Shown piece by piece: positions 37,776 to 46,973 of a DNA stretch of 64,000 nt. The translations under genes and the position numbers were made by a program. The stretch is taken from NCBI RefSeq assembly GCF_014697545.1, contig NZ_JACJSA010000002.1:496001-560000 (forward strand). The letters are read 5' to 3'. A model generated the notes under the pieces. That model saw nothing but the letters and a program-made list of their open reading frames with translations. It was not told the origin of the DNA and searched no databases. How positions within the stretch are numbered: the stretch's first letter is position 1; each line of letters opens with the position of its first letter. Origin of the DNA: Oscillatoria sp. FACHB-1407 (GTDB lineage Bacteria > Cyanobacteriota > Cyanobacteriia > Elainellales > Elainellaceae).

Positions 37776-39225
37776 GCCGTTGCTTCAACTTCTTCCAGGT
37801 CGATCGCACGGGTAAGCGTTGTTCCAACTGGCACGATCGCAACTTGAGTGAAGCTTGCAGATGCTCTTTAGAGCGGGGATCGGCAGCATTAACCGCAATT
37901 TGGTAATGCTTAACAGCGGCATCAAAGTTGCCGAGGCGTTCGCAGCAAATGCCCATGTTCCAAAAGACAGGGTATACACTCTTTTCAGTGCGGGTGCCGC
38001 CTGTGAGGGTTGCTTCTTGTACGCTTTCCAGGAGAATCAACGCTTTGTCATGTTGACCGAGATGTTGGTAATAGCGGGACTGACCCACAACGCTATCGAT
38101 CACCTGGTTAATGGTAGACCCCTGCAAGTTCTCAACTCGCTCATAGAGCACTTTTGCCTCTGTCCATAACTCCAGGCTTTGACAGAAGTTGGCGATCGGC
38201 ATGATCTGGTCTTGATCGTCGGTGATCTGGCAGTCAGCAAAAATATCCTTACAGATGCCAATCATCTGGTCGCGTTCGTGTTGTGCCTCCAGTGTTACCA
38301 ACAGGCGACGAGCAGCCCGAACTTTGAGTCGGGGTTCCAGGGTGGGGTCTTGTAGCAGTTGCTTGAAGATTTGCTCGGCTTCAAAGAACTTGCCCTCGGT
38401 GATGCGATCGCACCCTGCCAGATAACCACTCCAAAAGGCGGGTAACCAGCTCTCGTCATACGCTTTGGAGAACTCACCCGCTTTCCGCAGGAAAAATGCA
38501 ATGCTGCTGCTGATGATGTCTTTGGTATAGACCTGAATTAGCTTGAGCGGCTCCCGACGCGGAATCGGGCGATTTTCATAGGAGTCAGTCAGATAAAAAT
38601 CGGGTGGGTCGAGGAGATCAAACCCTTGAATGAGAGGATCATCACCCAGCAACCAGTGATCGACCCAGAGTTGGTCGGTGTAGAGCAGGTTGGGTTCATA
38701 GAGGGGGCGATCGGTTTTGTTCGTTTCAGTGGTGAGTGCGGCAATGCCACCGGGCTTCAGGACACGGTGAATTTCTTGATAGACTTTGTGCAGATCACGA
38801 AAGTTGTTGACGTGTTCGATCGCACAGCAACTCCAAATAAAGTCAAAACTATTGTCGGGAAAATCAATCTGAGTCATGTCCATGTGGCGCACCACCAATC
38901 GCTCTGGATGATAGGAAAAGCGATTTTTGTTGTAGACCTCGGTGGGTGACATGGACGCTGTAGACCATGTATCGGAGTTATACAGGTCAGTCGCGACAAC
39001 TTCTTTGCAACTATTGGTCAGGGCGTATACCAGCGGTTCTCGTCCCACACCCAAGCCCAACGCTCTCGCATCTTCGTGCAGACAGCCCAACTGTTTTAAG
39101 CCTGTGTAGACATGGATAAATTCCCATGCCTTCCGATTTTTACCATTCAGCTTCAACAAGGCAGCAGTGGCTTGAAATTCAGGATTTTGCCAGTCTGCAA
39201 CATCTGCAACTTTGCATAGTTTCAT
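37765..39225 (-). CDS. SAM-dependent methyltransferase with C-terminal TPR repeats
   Basis: This 486-residue protein has an N-terminal class I methyltransferase domain (about 1-215: motif I ALGLGVGREPLVY, acidic VVATDLY, and FDFIWSCCAIEHV). After a linker, TPR-like helical repeats (about 270-470) include DAAVKHYQIAVNAADP. Such fusions are common in cyanobacteria and often lie near glycan genes, but none is adjacent here. The TPR part suggests that the enzyme acts in a complex. The C-terminal ~20 residues are basic and coincide with the pyrimidine heptamer array. Confidence 0.85.
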   Translation of the reverse strand: MKLCKVADVADWQNPEFQATAALLKLNGKNRKAWEFIHVYTGLKQLGCLHEDARALGLGVGREPLVYALTNSCKEVVATDLYNSDTWSTASMSPTEVYNKNRFSYHPERLVVRHMDMTQIDFPDNSFDFIWSCCAIEHVNNFRDLHKVYQEIHRVLKPGGIAALTTETNKTDRPLYEPNLLYTDQLWVDHWLLGDDPLIQGFDLLDPPDFYLTDSYENRPIPRREPLKLIQVYTKDIISSSIAFFLRKAGEFSKAYDESWLPAFWSGYLAGCDRITEGKFFEAEQIFKQLLQDPTLEPRLKVRAARRLLVTLEAQHERDQMIGICKDIFADCQITDDQDQIMPIANFCQSLELWTEAKVLYERVENLQGSTINQVIDSVVGQSRYYQHLGQHDKALILLESVQEATLTGGTRTEKSVYPVFWNMGICCERLGNFDAAVKHYQIAVNAADPRSKEHLQASLKLRSCQLEQRLPVRSTWKKLKQRLKG

Positions 39226-39279
39226 TGCCTTGTATCACTCCCTGAGATACGGTGAACTCGAACGTGCCGAATGAATCCC

Positions 39280-39300
39280 GGTAGCTTGAGTAGAGCTACC
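39280..39300. repeat. Short hairpin between two minus-strand genes
   Basis: GGTAGCT (39280-39286) and AGCTACC (39294-39300) can pair. No T-tract follows on either strand, so a terminator role is uncertain. Confidence 0.35.
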
Positions 39301-39380
39301 ACGACCCAAACGTTTTATAGAGTATCTCATATAGGCGTGCGAAATGAATTGTGATACCCGATGGAACGATTTTAGTGGGA

Positions 39381-40457
39381 TTAGAAACTTTGTCCTACAA
39401 AAATCGATCGCACCTCTCCATTGCGGCGCACGATCGCCTCTCCGTTATTCACAGAGACGAGCGTCCAACCGCTAGAACCAACGCCTTCCCCGATGCGAAT
39501 ACGCTGGGTTGTGCCATTGATCTCAAACAAGGCGGCTGAGCGATCGCCATCCAACTCCAACAAGCCCACCAGGACGTGATTAGCATTGGCTGATGAAATG
39601 TTGGGTACGGCTCTCGGTGCCGTTGCAACAGCGGTTTGGGGGGCAGCAGGTACCGTCACAGTGGCATTGGGTGGCAACGGTGAAACGGCAACTCCTGGCA
39701 GTGCGGAAGCTTGTGGAGGCTGATACACCGGAATGTAAACCCGTTCTGGCACTCCCGCTGTGCCTCCTGGGATGGGATTACCCGGAACATTCACCGAGGG
39801 CAGATTCGTTGCCGATGGAGGAACCGTTGAAGAGGCAGACGCTGTTTGCTCATTGGTTTCGGCTCTGCGCTCAATGGCCTCCAGCGATCGCCTCATATAC
39901 TCCTGAAACTCCTTATCGGCTCCAGCAGCGGCGGTATCCCCAGGGGATGCTGGCGTTTCAGAGGCGATTGGCTGTGGCAGGCGGTTGTGAAAGGCAAACC
40001 ATAGGGCAGCGGTAGCCGCTAACGACGCACAAGCTGCAACCATTAAGACCCGATCCACAGATCGGGTGGAGTGATTGCGGTGGGTTTCCGTTTCAGTGGC
40101 GATCGCCAACGCCAGACTGTCTAAATCTGGTTCATCAGCCTCTTGCAGCTGTGGGCGGGTGGGCACCAGCGAGGGCAATACCATCTTGGGGATCGACAGG
40201 GATTGCAGCGAGATAAACTCTGGCTTAGCGGGTTCTGATGGAGTCTTTGCACCCCGATCTAACATCCCCTCGACTTCTTCAAATAGCTCGTCCATCAAGC
40301 GATCGGCGTAGGAGTTTGCAGAGAAACCAGACGCTTGAGTTGAGGTCGCCTCATGATCCAGACTGTCCTCTGAGGGAAGGTCTGACGGGTGAGCGGTGGG
40401 ATGAGACAGATGATCAGGCTCTAAAACTGATGGATCAGTTGTCACGTTCTGAGACAT
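39381..40457 (-). CDS. Single-pass membrane protein with GspC/PilP-like C-terminal domain
   Basis: This 358-residue protein has a polar acidic N-terminus (about 1-135), one transmembrane helix (about 138-155, VLMVAACASLAATAALWFAF), a Pro/Ala/Thr-rich linker to ~280 and a compact ~70-residue C-terminal domain (NHVLVGLLELDGDRSAALFEINGTTQRIRIGEGV and onward). The beta-rich C-terminal domain resembles the homology region of GspC and PilP-type secretion/pilus proteins, in which a small barrel follows a periplasmic linker. If correct, it may connect to type IV pili or secretion. I do not recognise the full-length family, and no pilus genes are nearby. Confidence 0.65.
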   Translation of the reverse strand: MSQNVTTDPSVLEPDHLSHPTAHPSDLPSEDSLDHEATSTQASGFSANSYADRLMDELFEEVEGMLDRGAKTPSEPAKPEFISLQSLSIPKMVLPSLVPTRPQLQEADEPDLDSLALAIATETETHRNHSTRSVDRVLMVAACASLAATAALWFAFHNRLPQPIASETPASPGDTAAAGADKEFQEYMRRSLEAIERRAETNEQTASASSTVPPSATNLPSVNVPGNPIPGGTAGVPERVYIPVYQPPQASALPGVAVSPLPPNATVTVPAAPQTAVATAPRAVPNISSANANHVLVGLLELDGDRSAALFEINGTTQRIRIGEGVGSSGWTLVSVNNGEAIVRRNGEVRSIFVGQSF

Positions 40458-40579
40458 AGGAAGCTAGCTAAATGACGATGGCTGCGGTCTGTAGTCCTGC
40501 ACCGGATTGGGCTAATTCAAGCTAAAACACCTTAGCACGTCAAGGTTTAGATCCACCCAAGTCGCAAGATTTAAAGTCG

Positions 40580-40684
40580 TATAACAACCAAAAGGTTGGT
40601 CAGGACGGGGTGCAGAGGTAAAACCTCCGGTTGGGAGCGTAGCCCCCACACCCCCTTGTCTCAACTGTCTTGACAGTTGCTATA
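40580..40684. mobile_element. MITE-like element B, copy 2 (105 bp)
   Basis: It begins TATAACAAC and ends GTTGCTATA (one mismatch to inverted symmetry). The interior has GACGGGGTGCAGAGGTAAAACCTC and a CCCCCACACCCCC block, followed by CTGTCTTGACAGTTGC as in copy 1 (CTGTTTCGACAGTTGC). Confidence 0.8.
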
Positions 40685-40871
40685 TCACACAATATCCGCG
40701 CTAAATTTCTCAAAATCCTAACAGATCAATCGCTTTCTGTGACCTAATTTCGCAAAAAGATACTGATTTAAGGTTTGAGCACCTGTAAGGGCGTTCCGCG
40801 AAACGCCCCTTCCGAAAACCGATTGGTAGATTCTTGCTCAAAAATCTCCTAAGTACAACTCGTCGTAAATA

Positions 40872-40940
40872 GGGGTGGGAATTCGGGGTGCAGGGGTGGA
40901 ACCCCTGGCTGGGGGCGCAGCCCCCACACCCCCCTGGTTT
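40872..40940. repeat. Repeat B core, partial copy
   Basis: GGGGTGCAGGGGTGGAACCCC and GGGGGCGCAGCCCCC hairpins are present, as in copies at 27928, 40580 and 63281. The TATAGCAAC termini are not recognisable, so this is a truncated or diverged copy. Confidence 0.7.
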
Positions 40941-41004
40941 TATTTCCAAACCCTATCTGTGAATCACAGTACTAAGGATCTTGGATTTAATAAATCCGCA
41001 AACT

Positions 41005-41070
41005 GTACGGGCGGGTTTAGCAGACCAATCTTTACCTTGTAATGGGGTTGACGGCAAAACCCGCCCCTAC
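41005..41070. repeat. 66-bp inverted-repeat element after the hybrid kinase
   Basis: GTACGGGCGGGTTT (41005-41018) pairs with AAACCCGCCCCTAC (41057-41070), with one mismatch. It lies 50 bp beyond the hybrid kinase stop on the minus strand, so it may serve as a transcript end. Confidence 0.6.
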
Positions 41071-41120
41071 CCAATATCGAACTTATTTAATTCCCATTCC
41101 TAAGGCGAATCCCCATCTCC

Positions 41121-44120
41121 CTATTCCCTCGATCGCACGAGATTGAGAATAGTCATGACTAACTCCGTTGGCTCAACAGGCTTGGCCAGATGGACTTGAA
41201 AGCCCGCCGCTAAGCTTTGTTGCTGATGAGCTTCGCCCGCATGGGCGGTAAGGGCGATCGCAGGTACTTGGGGGTTTAGGACGGCTACCTGCGATCGCAC
41301 CCGCCGAATCAGGTCATATCCATCCACATCAGGCATATTGATGTCACTGATGAGCACATCGGTTGGGTGGGTGGTGAGATATTCCAGGGCTGTAGCAGCG
41401 GTTGTCGTGGTAGTAATGGTTGCCCCCTGGTCTTGCAACAGCAACGTTAAAAACTCCAGATTGTCGGGTTCGTCATCCACCAGCAGTAGATGTAGCCCCC
41501 GCAAGGGTGCTGTGCTACCAAAGCGGTCGAGATCACTCGGTTCATAGGAATCTAACGGAGATGCCAACTCGATTAACGGCAACAGCACCGTAAAGCTTGA
41601 GCCTTTCCCCAATCCTGCACTGGTAGCCATAATGATGCCATCGTGCAGTTGCACCAGGTGACGGGCGATCGCCAACCCTAAGCCCAACCCTCCTGCGACA
41701 CGAGTCGAGCTATTGTCGGCTTGCCAGAAGTCATCAAACAAATGGGGTAAAAAGTCAGAGGCAATCCCCTGCCCATTATCCCGAACCGTAATTTGAGCGT
41801 AGGAGCGGGGGAGAGAAGGGGTGTGCTGTGTGATGCTTTGCCACAAGGGGGGATGGATTGAAAAGGGGTAGGGCGGCACCGCTAGAGCAGAAGATCGGGA
41901 ATGCCCATTTGAAGCTCCCCCTGCCGGATGTTCTACCTTTCCGTTAGTTGGGGTGGCTAGTTGTTCTAAGATCACCTCAACCTGTCCACCCTCCGGGGTG
42001 AATTTAATCGCATTGGACAGCAAATTCCAGATAATTTGTTGCAACCGCGCCAAGTCGCCATTGACTTGCATGGGGATGGGGGTGAAATCGGTACTCACCC
42101 GAATCGATTTAGCTTCAGCTGCCAGTCGAGTCGTTTCAATCGCTGCCGCGATCGCCGCCACAAGATCAACAGGTTCTGCCTTGAGCGACAGCTTGCCCCG
42201 CAGGATACGGGACACATCTAACAAGTCGTCAATCAGTTGAGTCTGCAATTTCACATTGCGCTCAATCGTTTCCAGAGCTTTTGAGGTCTGAGGCTGATCT
42301 AAGCGTCCCGTTTGGAGGAGTTGTGTCCAACCCAAAATGGGGTTGAGGGGAGTTCGCAACTCGTGAGATAGCACCGCCAAAAATCGGTCTTTGGCTTGGT
42401 TAGCTGCTTCTGCATCTGCTCGTGCCGCTTGCTCTAACTCCAACAGGCGATCGCGATCGCGTTCAATCTGTTTGCGATCCGTGATATCGAGGACGGTGCC
42501 AAAGATTCGTGTGACCTGCCCTGTCTCGTTTCGAGCGACTTGCCCTCTGGCATGAACCTCTCGCACCTGCCCACTGGGTTGCAAAATGCGGTAATCAATC
42601 TCAAAGGGCTGAGCTTGATGCAACGCTCGATCAAGAGCGCGTTGCACAATTTCTGCGTCCTCTGGGTGCACCTGTCCCAAAATGACAGGATATTGGGGTT
42701 TCATGGACTGGATCTCTAACCCTTCAATCCGAAACAGTTCGTCTGACCAACTGACGGTTTCAGTCGCCCGATCAAACTCCCAACTCCCCACATGGGCAAC
42801 CTGTTGTGCCTCTGCCAGTCTTGCCTCGCGTTGCCGAATGGTTGCCAGCGATTCTTTGAGTCGCCCTGCCATGCGGTTAAAGGCTTCTGCCAAAACTCCC
42901 AGTTCATCTTCACGCTCAATGGGCAGGGTTCTATCCCAGTTGCCCTCTGCGAGAACCGTTGCCGCTGCCGACAGACGGGCGATCGGTCGTACCAACCAGC
43001 GTGCCGTAAATAACCCAACCCCGGTGGCGATCGCCAGAGCAATCAGAAATAGCCATGCTGTCGAATGGGCAGTGGCGTAAATGCCCTCCATAAAGTCGGT
43101 TTCAGGAATCACAACGACAATTAGCCAATCCAACCCCCGTGGGTCAGAGTAGGGTACTACCTGTACAAACTGCCGGGTGTTATCAACAGTGAAATCGAGT
43201 TGCTGAACCGTCTGAACCTGATCCAAAGAGGCAAACTGCTGAGACAGGTAAACGGCAGTCGCGCGAATCAGAGGGGAGTCACTGTTAGTCGCTTGCAGTC
43301 GCTGAGCCTTGCCCTCGACTACCTGATAGGGAATTTCGGGAGTTGATGCAGCAACCAACTGTCCCGATCGCTCCAAGATAAACGCTTCGCCCGTTCGCCC
43401 AATCTCCAGGCTCTGCAAAAACTTCCCAATGTCACTCAGGAGCAAGTCCGTGATCAGCACTCCCTGAAAGGTGTCAGCCTGGTCATACACAGCTCTAACC
43501 GCAGAGATAACGTAGATCGGTTGAGCAGAATAAGTAAAAATCTCAGTCCACTGCCCCTGAGGCGAGGTTTGCCCCAGGCGATACCACGGACGCCGACGAG
43601 GGTCATAGTTGGGTCTGCCACGATACGCCAGACGCAACGTAGGTCTGCCCATCTCATCAGCTTCATACATGTGCAACGCTCCCTGGGGGGAGTTTTCGTC
43701 CTTATGTCCAATGCGAATAAGGTTATCCCGGCGATCGCTCGCCACGTAACTGCCCCTGACACTGCCAAAACCAATGTTGCTGATTGAGTCATAGAGGCGA
43801 ATTTGCTGCCAAAACCGAGACTCCAGGCGATTGATGTTGTTAAAGTCAATTTCTCCCATCAATGCAGCGTCTACGTTTGCCTGGTTTAAGCGGTGAGGCA
43901 CTTCAAGGTAATTTTTAAGTTGGTCTTGAATGCGATTGGCTGTCTCATCTCGCAATTGATCGGAGACTTGATTGACTGCTCGTTCCCCTGAACGCAGCGA
44001 TAACCATCCGACTAATCCAACCGTTACCAACAACTGAAGCACAAACGGCACGACTAATATGGTCGTGAATAGAGCCTGTAATTTGAGCTTCTTGGATGTG
44101 TGATCGGTGCTTTGACTCAA
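41121..44120 (-). CDS. Hybrid sensor histidine kinase / response regulator with dCACHE, HAMP and PAS
   Basis: A 999-residue protein. Transmembrane helices near 18-42 and 352-373 flank an extracytoplasmic dCACHE-type domain (about 45-345, with RRRPWYRLG). A HAMP domain (about 374-425), PAS/PAC (about 435-550), HisKA with His586 (VLSHELRTPLNP), an ATPase domain and a C-terminal receiver follow. The receiver phospho-acceptor is Asp926 (SDINMPDVDG) and its conserved Lys is near 980. The ATPase domain carries a 50-residue low-complexity Pro/Ser insertion (about 719-772) before the DNGQGI motif. GLGLGLAIARHL is intact. The start is TTG 44120, with AAGGA eight bases upstream. The ligand is probably a small molecule sensed in the periplasm; identity unknown. 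Confidence 0.93.
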   Translation of the reverse strand: MSQSTDHTSKKLKLQALFTTILVVPFVLQLLVTVGLVGWLSLRSGERAVNQVSDQLRDETANRIQDQLKNYLEVPHRLNQANVDAALMGEIDFNNINRLESRFWQQIRLYDSISNIGFGSVRGSYVASDRRDNLIRIGHKDENSPQGALHMYEADEMGRPTLRLAYRGRPNYDPRRRPWYRLGQTSPQGQWTEIFTYSAQPIYVISAVRAVYDQADTFQGVLITDLLLSDIGKFLQSLEIGRTGEAFILERSGQLVAASTPEIPYQVVEGKAQRLQATNSDSPLIRATAVYLSQQFASLDQVQTVQQLDFTVDNTRQFVQVVPYSDPRGLDWLIVVVIPETDFMEGIYATAHSTAWLFLIALAIATGVGLFTARWLVRPIARLSAAATVLAEGNWDRTLPIEREDELGVLAEAFNRMAGRLKESLATIRQREARLAEAQQVAHVGSWEFDRATETVSWSDELFRIEGLEIQSMKPQYPVILGQVHPEDAEIVQRALDRALHQAQPFEIDYRILQPSGQVREVHARGQVARNETGQVTRIFGTVLDITDRKQIERDRDRLLELEQAARADAEAANQAKDRFLAVLSHELRTPLNPILGWTQLLQTGRLDQPQTSKALETIERNVKLQTQLIDDLLDVSRILRGKLSLKAEPVDLVAAIAAAIETTRLAAEAKSIRVSTDFTPIPMQVNGDLARLQQIIWNLLSNAIKFTPEGGQVEVILEQLATPTNGKVEHPAGGASNGHSRSSALAVPPYPFSIHPPLWQSITQHTPSLPRSYAQITVRDNGQGIASDFLPHLFDDFWQADNSSTRVAGGLGLGLAIARHLVQLHDGIIMATSAGLGKGSSFTVLLPLIELASPLDSYEPSDLDRFGSTAPLRGLHLLLVDDEPDNLEFLTLLLQDQGATITTTTTAATALEYLTTHPTDVLISDINMPDVDGYDLIRRVRSQVAVLNPQVPAIALTAHAGEAHQQQSLAAGFQVHLAKPVEPTELVMTILNLVRSRE

Positions 44121-44492
44121 TGGGTTAATCCTTCATCCAAGGGTGAAAATAATTTTGGTGCCGTGTTGGTCTTAGTCAACCCTGACAATTTTGCACGAAA
44201 ACAGCCTGGAGAGATAGATTTGCAAATGCTTACACAATAACTCACGCAGACAATGATGACTAACACGAATGACTAGAGAAAATACACAGGTAAGCCCTAC
44301 TTTAGACGGGGTGGAATCCCTTCCTCATGACATTCTCTAGCTTTTTTAAATAACTCACAATAGAGATATGGCAATTGTTGAGACAGTTGAGAGAGAGGGG
44401 TTGTGGGGCTTTGACCTCAGTTAGAAGTCCTAACGCCTGCACCCTGTCTTAGACAACTCTTCAATGGCTGTAGATCAATAGGGAGAGAGATT
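44121..44492. other. Divergent intergenic region, 372 bp
   Basis: No gene seen between the hybrid kinase and the radical SAM gene. GGGAGAGAGA at 44481-44490 is the probable ribosome-binding site of the latter. Confidence 0.45.
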
Positions 44493-45599
44493 TTGTCTAT
44501 CGCGATACCAACCTCTACAACGATCGCCCCTCTACAAGATTCACCCCAGTCTGATACACACAAAACCCGGTTGTGGATGCCAGAGCAAGTCTTAGTGACT
44601 CCAGCCGCATTAGCCGAGCCGTGGGGACAGCAGATTTTAGAGCGAGTGCGATCGCTCAATTTGCCCATTCAAGAATTGCCCCGCAACCGATTGACGGGGT
44701 TACGCGGAGAGAGCGATCGCGAGACTTACGATATTTCTAAACGTACACTGGCGATCGTCACATCGGCTCCCAGCAGCCTCAAGCTTAGCCCCATTCCGCC
44801 ATCGGCAGACTGGCAGTTCCACATTGCGGAGGGCTGCCCTGCCCATTGCCAGTATTGCTATCTGGCTGGGAGTTTGCAGGGTCCACCCGTGATCCGGGTC
44901 TTTGCTAACTTGCCGCAAATTCTTGAGAATTTAGCGAACTATGAGCAGGCAGGAAAGCCGACCTCCTATGAGGTGAGTTGTTACACTGACCCATTAGGAA
45001 TTGAGCACTTGACGGGTAGCCTAGCCGAATGCATTCGCTACTTTGGCACTCGCGAGGATGGCTATCTACGATGGGTGTCTAAGTTTGACAATGTGGAGCC
45101 GCTGTTGGGCTTGCCTCACCAGGGTCATACCCGTTGTCGCATGAGTGTGAATGCTGCCCCCGTATCACGCCGCTTTGAAGGTGGCACTGCATCGGTTTCA
45201 GCCCGTCTGCAAGCCTTGCGTCGATTGGCGTTGCCTGTTGAGTGTGGTGGTGGTGACTATCCGGTGGGTCTGGTGATTGCTCCGATCATGCCGATGGAAG
45301 ATTGGGAGGAGCACTACACCACCCTGCTAGATGACATCAGTGCGGCTCTAGATTTTGATTGTGACTTGACCGTTGAGTTGATTTCTCATCGCTTTACCCC
45401 TGGCTCTAAGGAGGTATTGAATACCTGGTATCCCAATAGCAAGCTAGATATGGACGAGTCCACTCGCAGTGTCAAGCGCAATAAGTTTGGGGGCACCAAG
45501 TATGTCTATGACGCAGACACGATGAAGCAATTGCGGCGTTTCTTTGAGCAAGAGATTGCTAGACGCTTTCCCACTGCTCAGATTTTGTATTGGACTTAG
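44493..45599 (+). CDS. Spore photoproduct lyase-like radical SAM protein
   Basis: This 368-residue radical SAM protein has the cluster motif Cys115-x3-Cys119-x2-Cys122 (CPAHCQYCY), embedded in ADWQFHIAEGCPAHCQYCY. That context and the following YLAGSLQGPPVIRVFANL are those of the spore photoproduct lyase family found in non-sporulating bacteria. True SplB repairs the spore thymine dimer 5-thyminyl-5,6-dihydrothymine; cyanobacteria do not make spores, so the substrate here is probably different. The start is TTG 44493 next to GGGAGAGAGA; ATG 44577 is an alternative that begins just before the conserved PEQVLVTPAAL. The gene is single, with no obvious operon partner. Confidence 0.88.
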   Translation: MSIAIPTSTTIAPLQDSPQSDTHKTRLWMPEQVLVTPAALAEPWGQQILERVRSLNLPIQELPRNRLTGLRGESDRETYDISKRTLAIVTSAPSSLKLSPIPPSADWQFHIAEGCPAHCQYCYLAGSLQGPPVIRVFANLPQILENLANYEQAGKPTSYEVSCYTDPLGIEHLTGSLAECIRYFGTREDGYLRWVSKFDNVEPLLGLPHQGHTRCRMSVNAAPVSRRFEGGTASVSARLQALRRLALPVECGGGDYPVGLVIAPIMPMEDWEEHYTTLLDDISAALDFDCDLTVELISHRFTPGSKEVLNTWYPNSKLDMDESTRSVKRNKFGGTKYVYDADTMKQLRRFFEQEIARRFPTAQILYWT

Positions 45600-45604
45600 A
45601 TCGC

Positions 45605-45635
45605 AAAAAGTCGGAGGCTTGTCAAACCTCCGACT
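45605..45635 (-). terminator. Rho-independent terminator for the WGxxGxxG-type gene
   Basis: AGTCGGAGG (45609-45617) pairs with CCTCCGACT (45627-45635). On the minus strand the hairpin is followed by TTTTTGCG. It lies 54 bp past the stop of the minus-strand gene and just after the convergent radical SAM gene. A second hairpin, CAAGGGG/CCCCTTG at 45657-45676, precedes it. Confidence 0.75.
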
Positions 45636-45689
45636 CCTATCATGATTTCTCAAGAGCAAGGGGTTTAATCCCCTTGTCTACAAGTCGCT

Positions 45690-46634
45690 TTAGTAGCGGT
45701 TAGTTGTGGTGCGATCGCGCACTGTATCGTCGTGCTCAACCCGATTGTTAGACTTGCGGCTTAAACCAGCTAATCCAGCCAAGCCCAACAGACCTAACCA
45801 ACTCCAATCGGTATCAGTATCGGCACCTTCAGCATAGTTACCAGTGAAGCCACCCTGGTTGAGCAAAGGTGCTGAGTTGACTCCACCCGGAATTCGGCTA
45901 CCATTGGTTGCGCCGCTATTGGGGTTGGTGCCAGTTGCACCTTCTCCTGTTGCACCTGTTCCGGTTGTACCTGTTCCCGTGCCGTTGATACCCGATCCGC
46001 TGATACCGGGGTTAACGGTTGTGCCAGGTGCAACAGTGGTATTTCCGCTTCCTGCATTGCCAGGTAGGACTTGAGTTGCGCCGCTATCAGGAATAATAAG
46101 CGTGCCACCCGAAGTCCCAGGAGTCACGGTTGTGCCGTTGTTCGTCGTACCGTTCGTCGTACCGTTCGTTGTACCGTTGTTAACCGTGCCGTTGTTCGTT
46201 CTACCGGGAATCGCTGTGTTGCCGTTGTTGGTGTTGCCGTTATTGGTGGTTGTTCCACCCGTGATTCCAGGAGCCGTGTTACCTGTGCCGCCCTGTTGAA
46301 TGCCACCGGGAGTGCCACCTGGTAAAACGCGAGGATCATTGGTCGTTGTAGTTCCGGTGCCGCCTGTAGTACCAGTACCACCTGTGTTACCTGTGCCACC
46401 TGTGTTATCAACACCACCTGTGTTACCCGTACCACCTGTGTTGCCTGTGCTGCCGCCTGTCACTGCTCCAGAACCACCCGTTCTTCCTCCGGTTGCGCCA
46501 CCTGTTGCACCACCAGTCGTTCCACCTGTTGTGCTACCAGATTGCCCCAGGGCAGGTAAGCCCATACCAAATGTTGCTAGACCAATCGTACAAGCTCCCG
46601 CCAGAAGGGTTTTGACTAAATGATTAGATTTCAT
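45690..46634 (-). CDS. Secreted Gly/Thr/Asn-rich protein with WGxxGxxG-type C-terminus
   Basis: A 314-residue protein. A signal peptide (MKSNHLVKTLLAGACTIGLATFGMGLPALGQ) is followed by a long low-complexity region of Gly, Thr and Asn (about 33-255) with changing motifs such as GTGNTGG and NNGTTNGT. The C-terminus has DTDWSWLGLLGLAGLAGLSRKSNN, a short hydrophobic helix of the kind described as WGxxGxxG-CTERM, then a charged tail. It is likely anchored at the membrane or cell surface. The low-complexity part is prone to expansion and gives long open frames on the opposite strand. Function unknown. Confidence 0.72.
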   Translation of the reverse strand: MKSNHLVKTLLAGACTIGLATFGMGLPALGQSGSTTGGTTGGATGGATGGRTGGSGAVTGGSTGNTGGTGNTGGVDNTGGTGNTGGTGTTGGTGTTTTNDPRVLPGGTPGGIQQGGTGNTAPGITGGTTTNNGNTNNGNTAIPGRTNNGTVNNGTTNGTTNGTTNNGTTVTPGTSGGTLIIPDSGATQVLPGNAGSGNTTVAPGTTVNPGISGSGINGTGTGTTGTGATGEGATGTNPNSGATNGSRIPGGVNSAPLLNQGGFTGNYAEGADTDTDWSWLGLLGLAGLAGLSRKSNNRVEHDDTVRDRTTTNRY

Positions 46635-46973
46635 GGTGTTCAGTCCTTAAAGTTTTAAAAGAGTTTGATGAAAGTAAATGTGATGCACCTGTTTCGTCTG
46701 GTGCTGTGTGAATGAAAGTGAATCCAAAACCTTTTTTCTTGCGGCAAATGGGTGAGAGCGAAATTATTTGATGCAAGACTATTCGTGTGCTTGATAATCA
46801 AGTTTCGCTAACCAAGGTAACGGGCTTATACCGCTGAAACGTCTATCTTTAGAAGGCGTTGGGGCAAATCTAAAGGGTGATATGAAGGGCGTTCTCTAAT
46901 TGAAGCTGTTAGAGAGAGGATTAAAAAATGTTAATTTTAATGGAGTTGAGCGATTGGATTATCCCATTTAGCT
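46635..46973. other. Divergent intergenic region, 339 bp
   Basis: Lies between two divergent exported-protein genes. No repeat or gene is apparent; it should hold two promoters. Confidence 0.4.

Larger units (their letters stand above)
40458..41120. other. 660-bp gap with repeats, no gene
   Basis: It holds two copies of repeat B (40580-40684 and 40872-40940), a degenerate copy of the GGGCGTTCCGCGAAACGCCC palindrome (about 40790-40810) and an inverted-repeat element at 41005-41070. A 79-codon minus frame (40710-40949) is repeat-derived. Confidence 0.7.

Noticed and set aside
46102-46623. Pro/Val-rich plus-strand frames opposite the Gly/Thr-rich secreted protein
   Set aside because: Mirror image of a low-complexity Gly/Thr coding sequence; the minus frame has signal peptide and C-terminal sorting-like helix.
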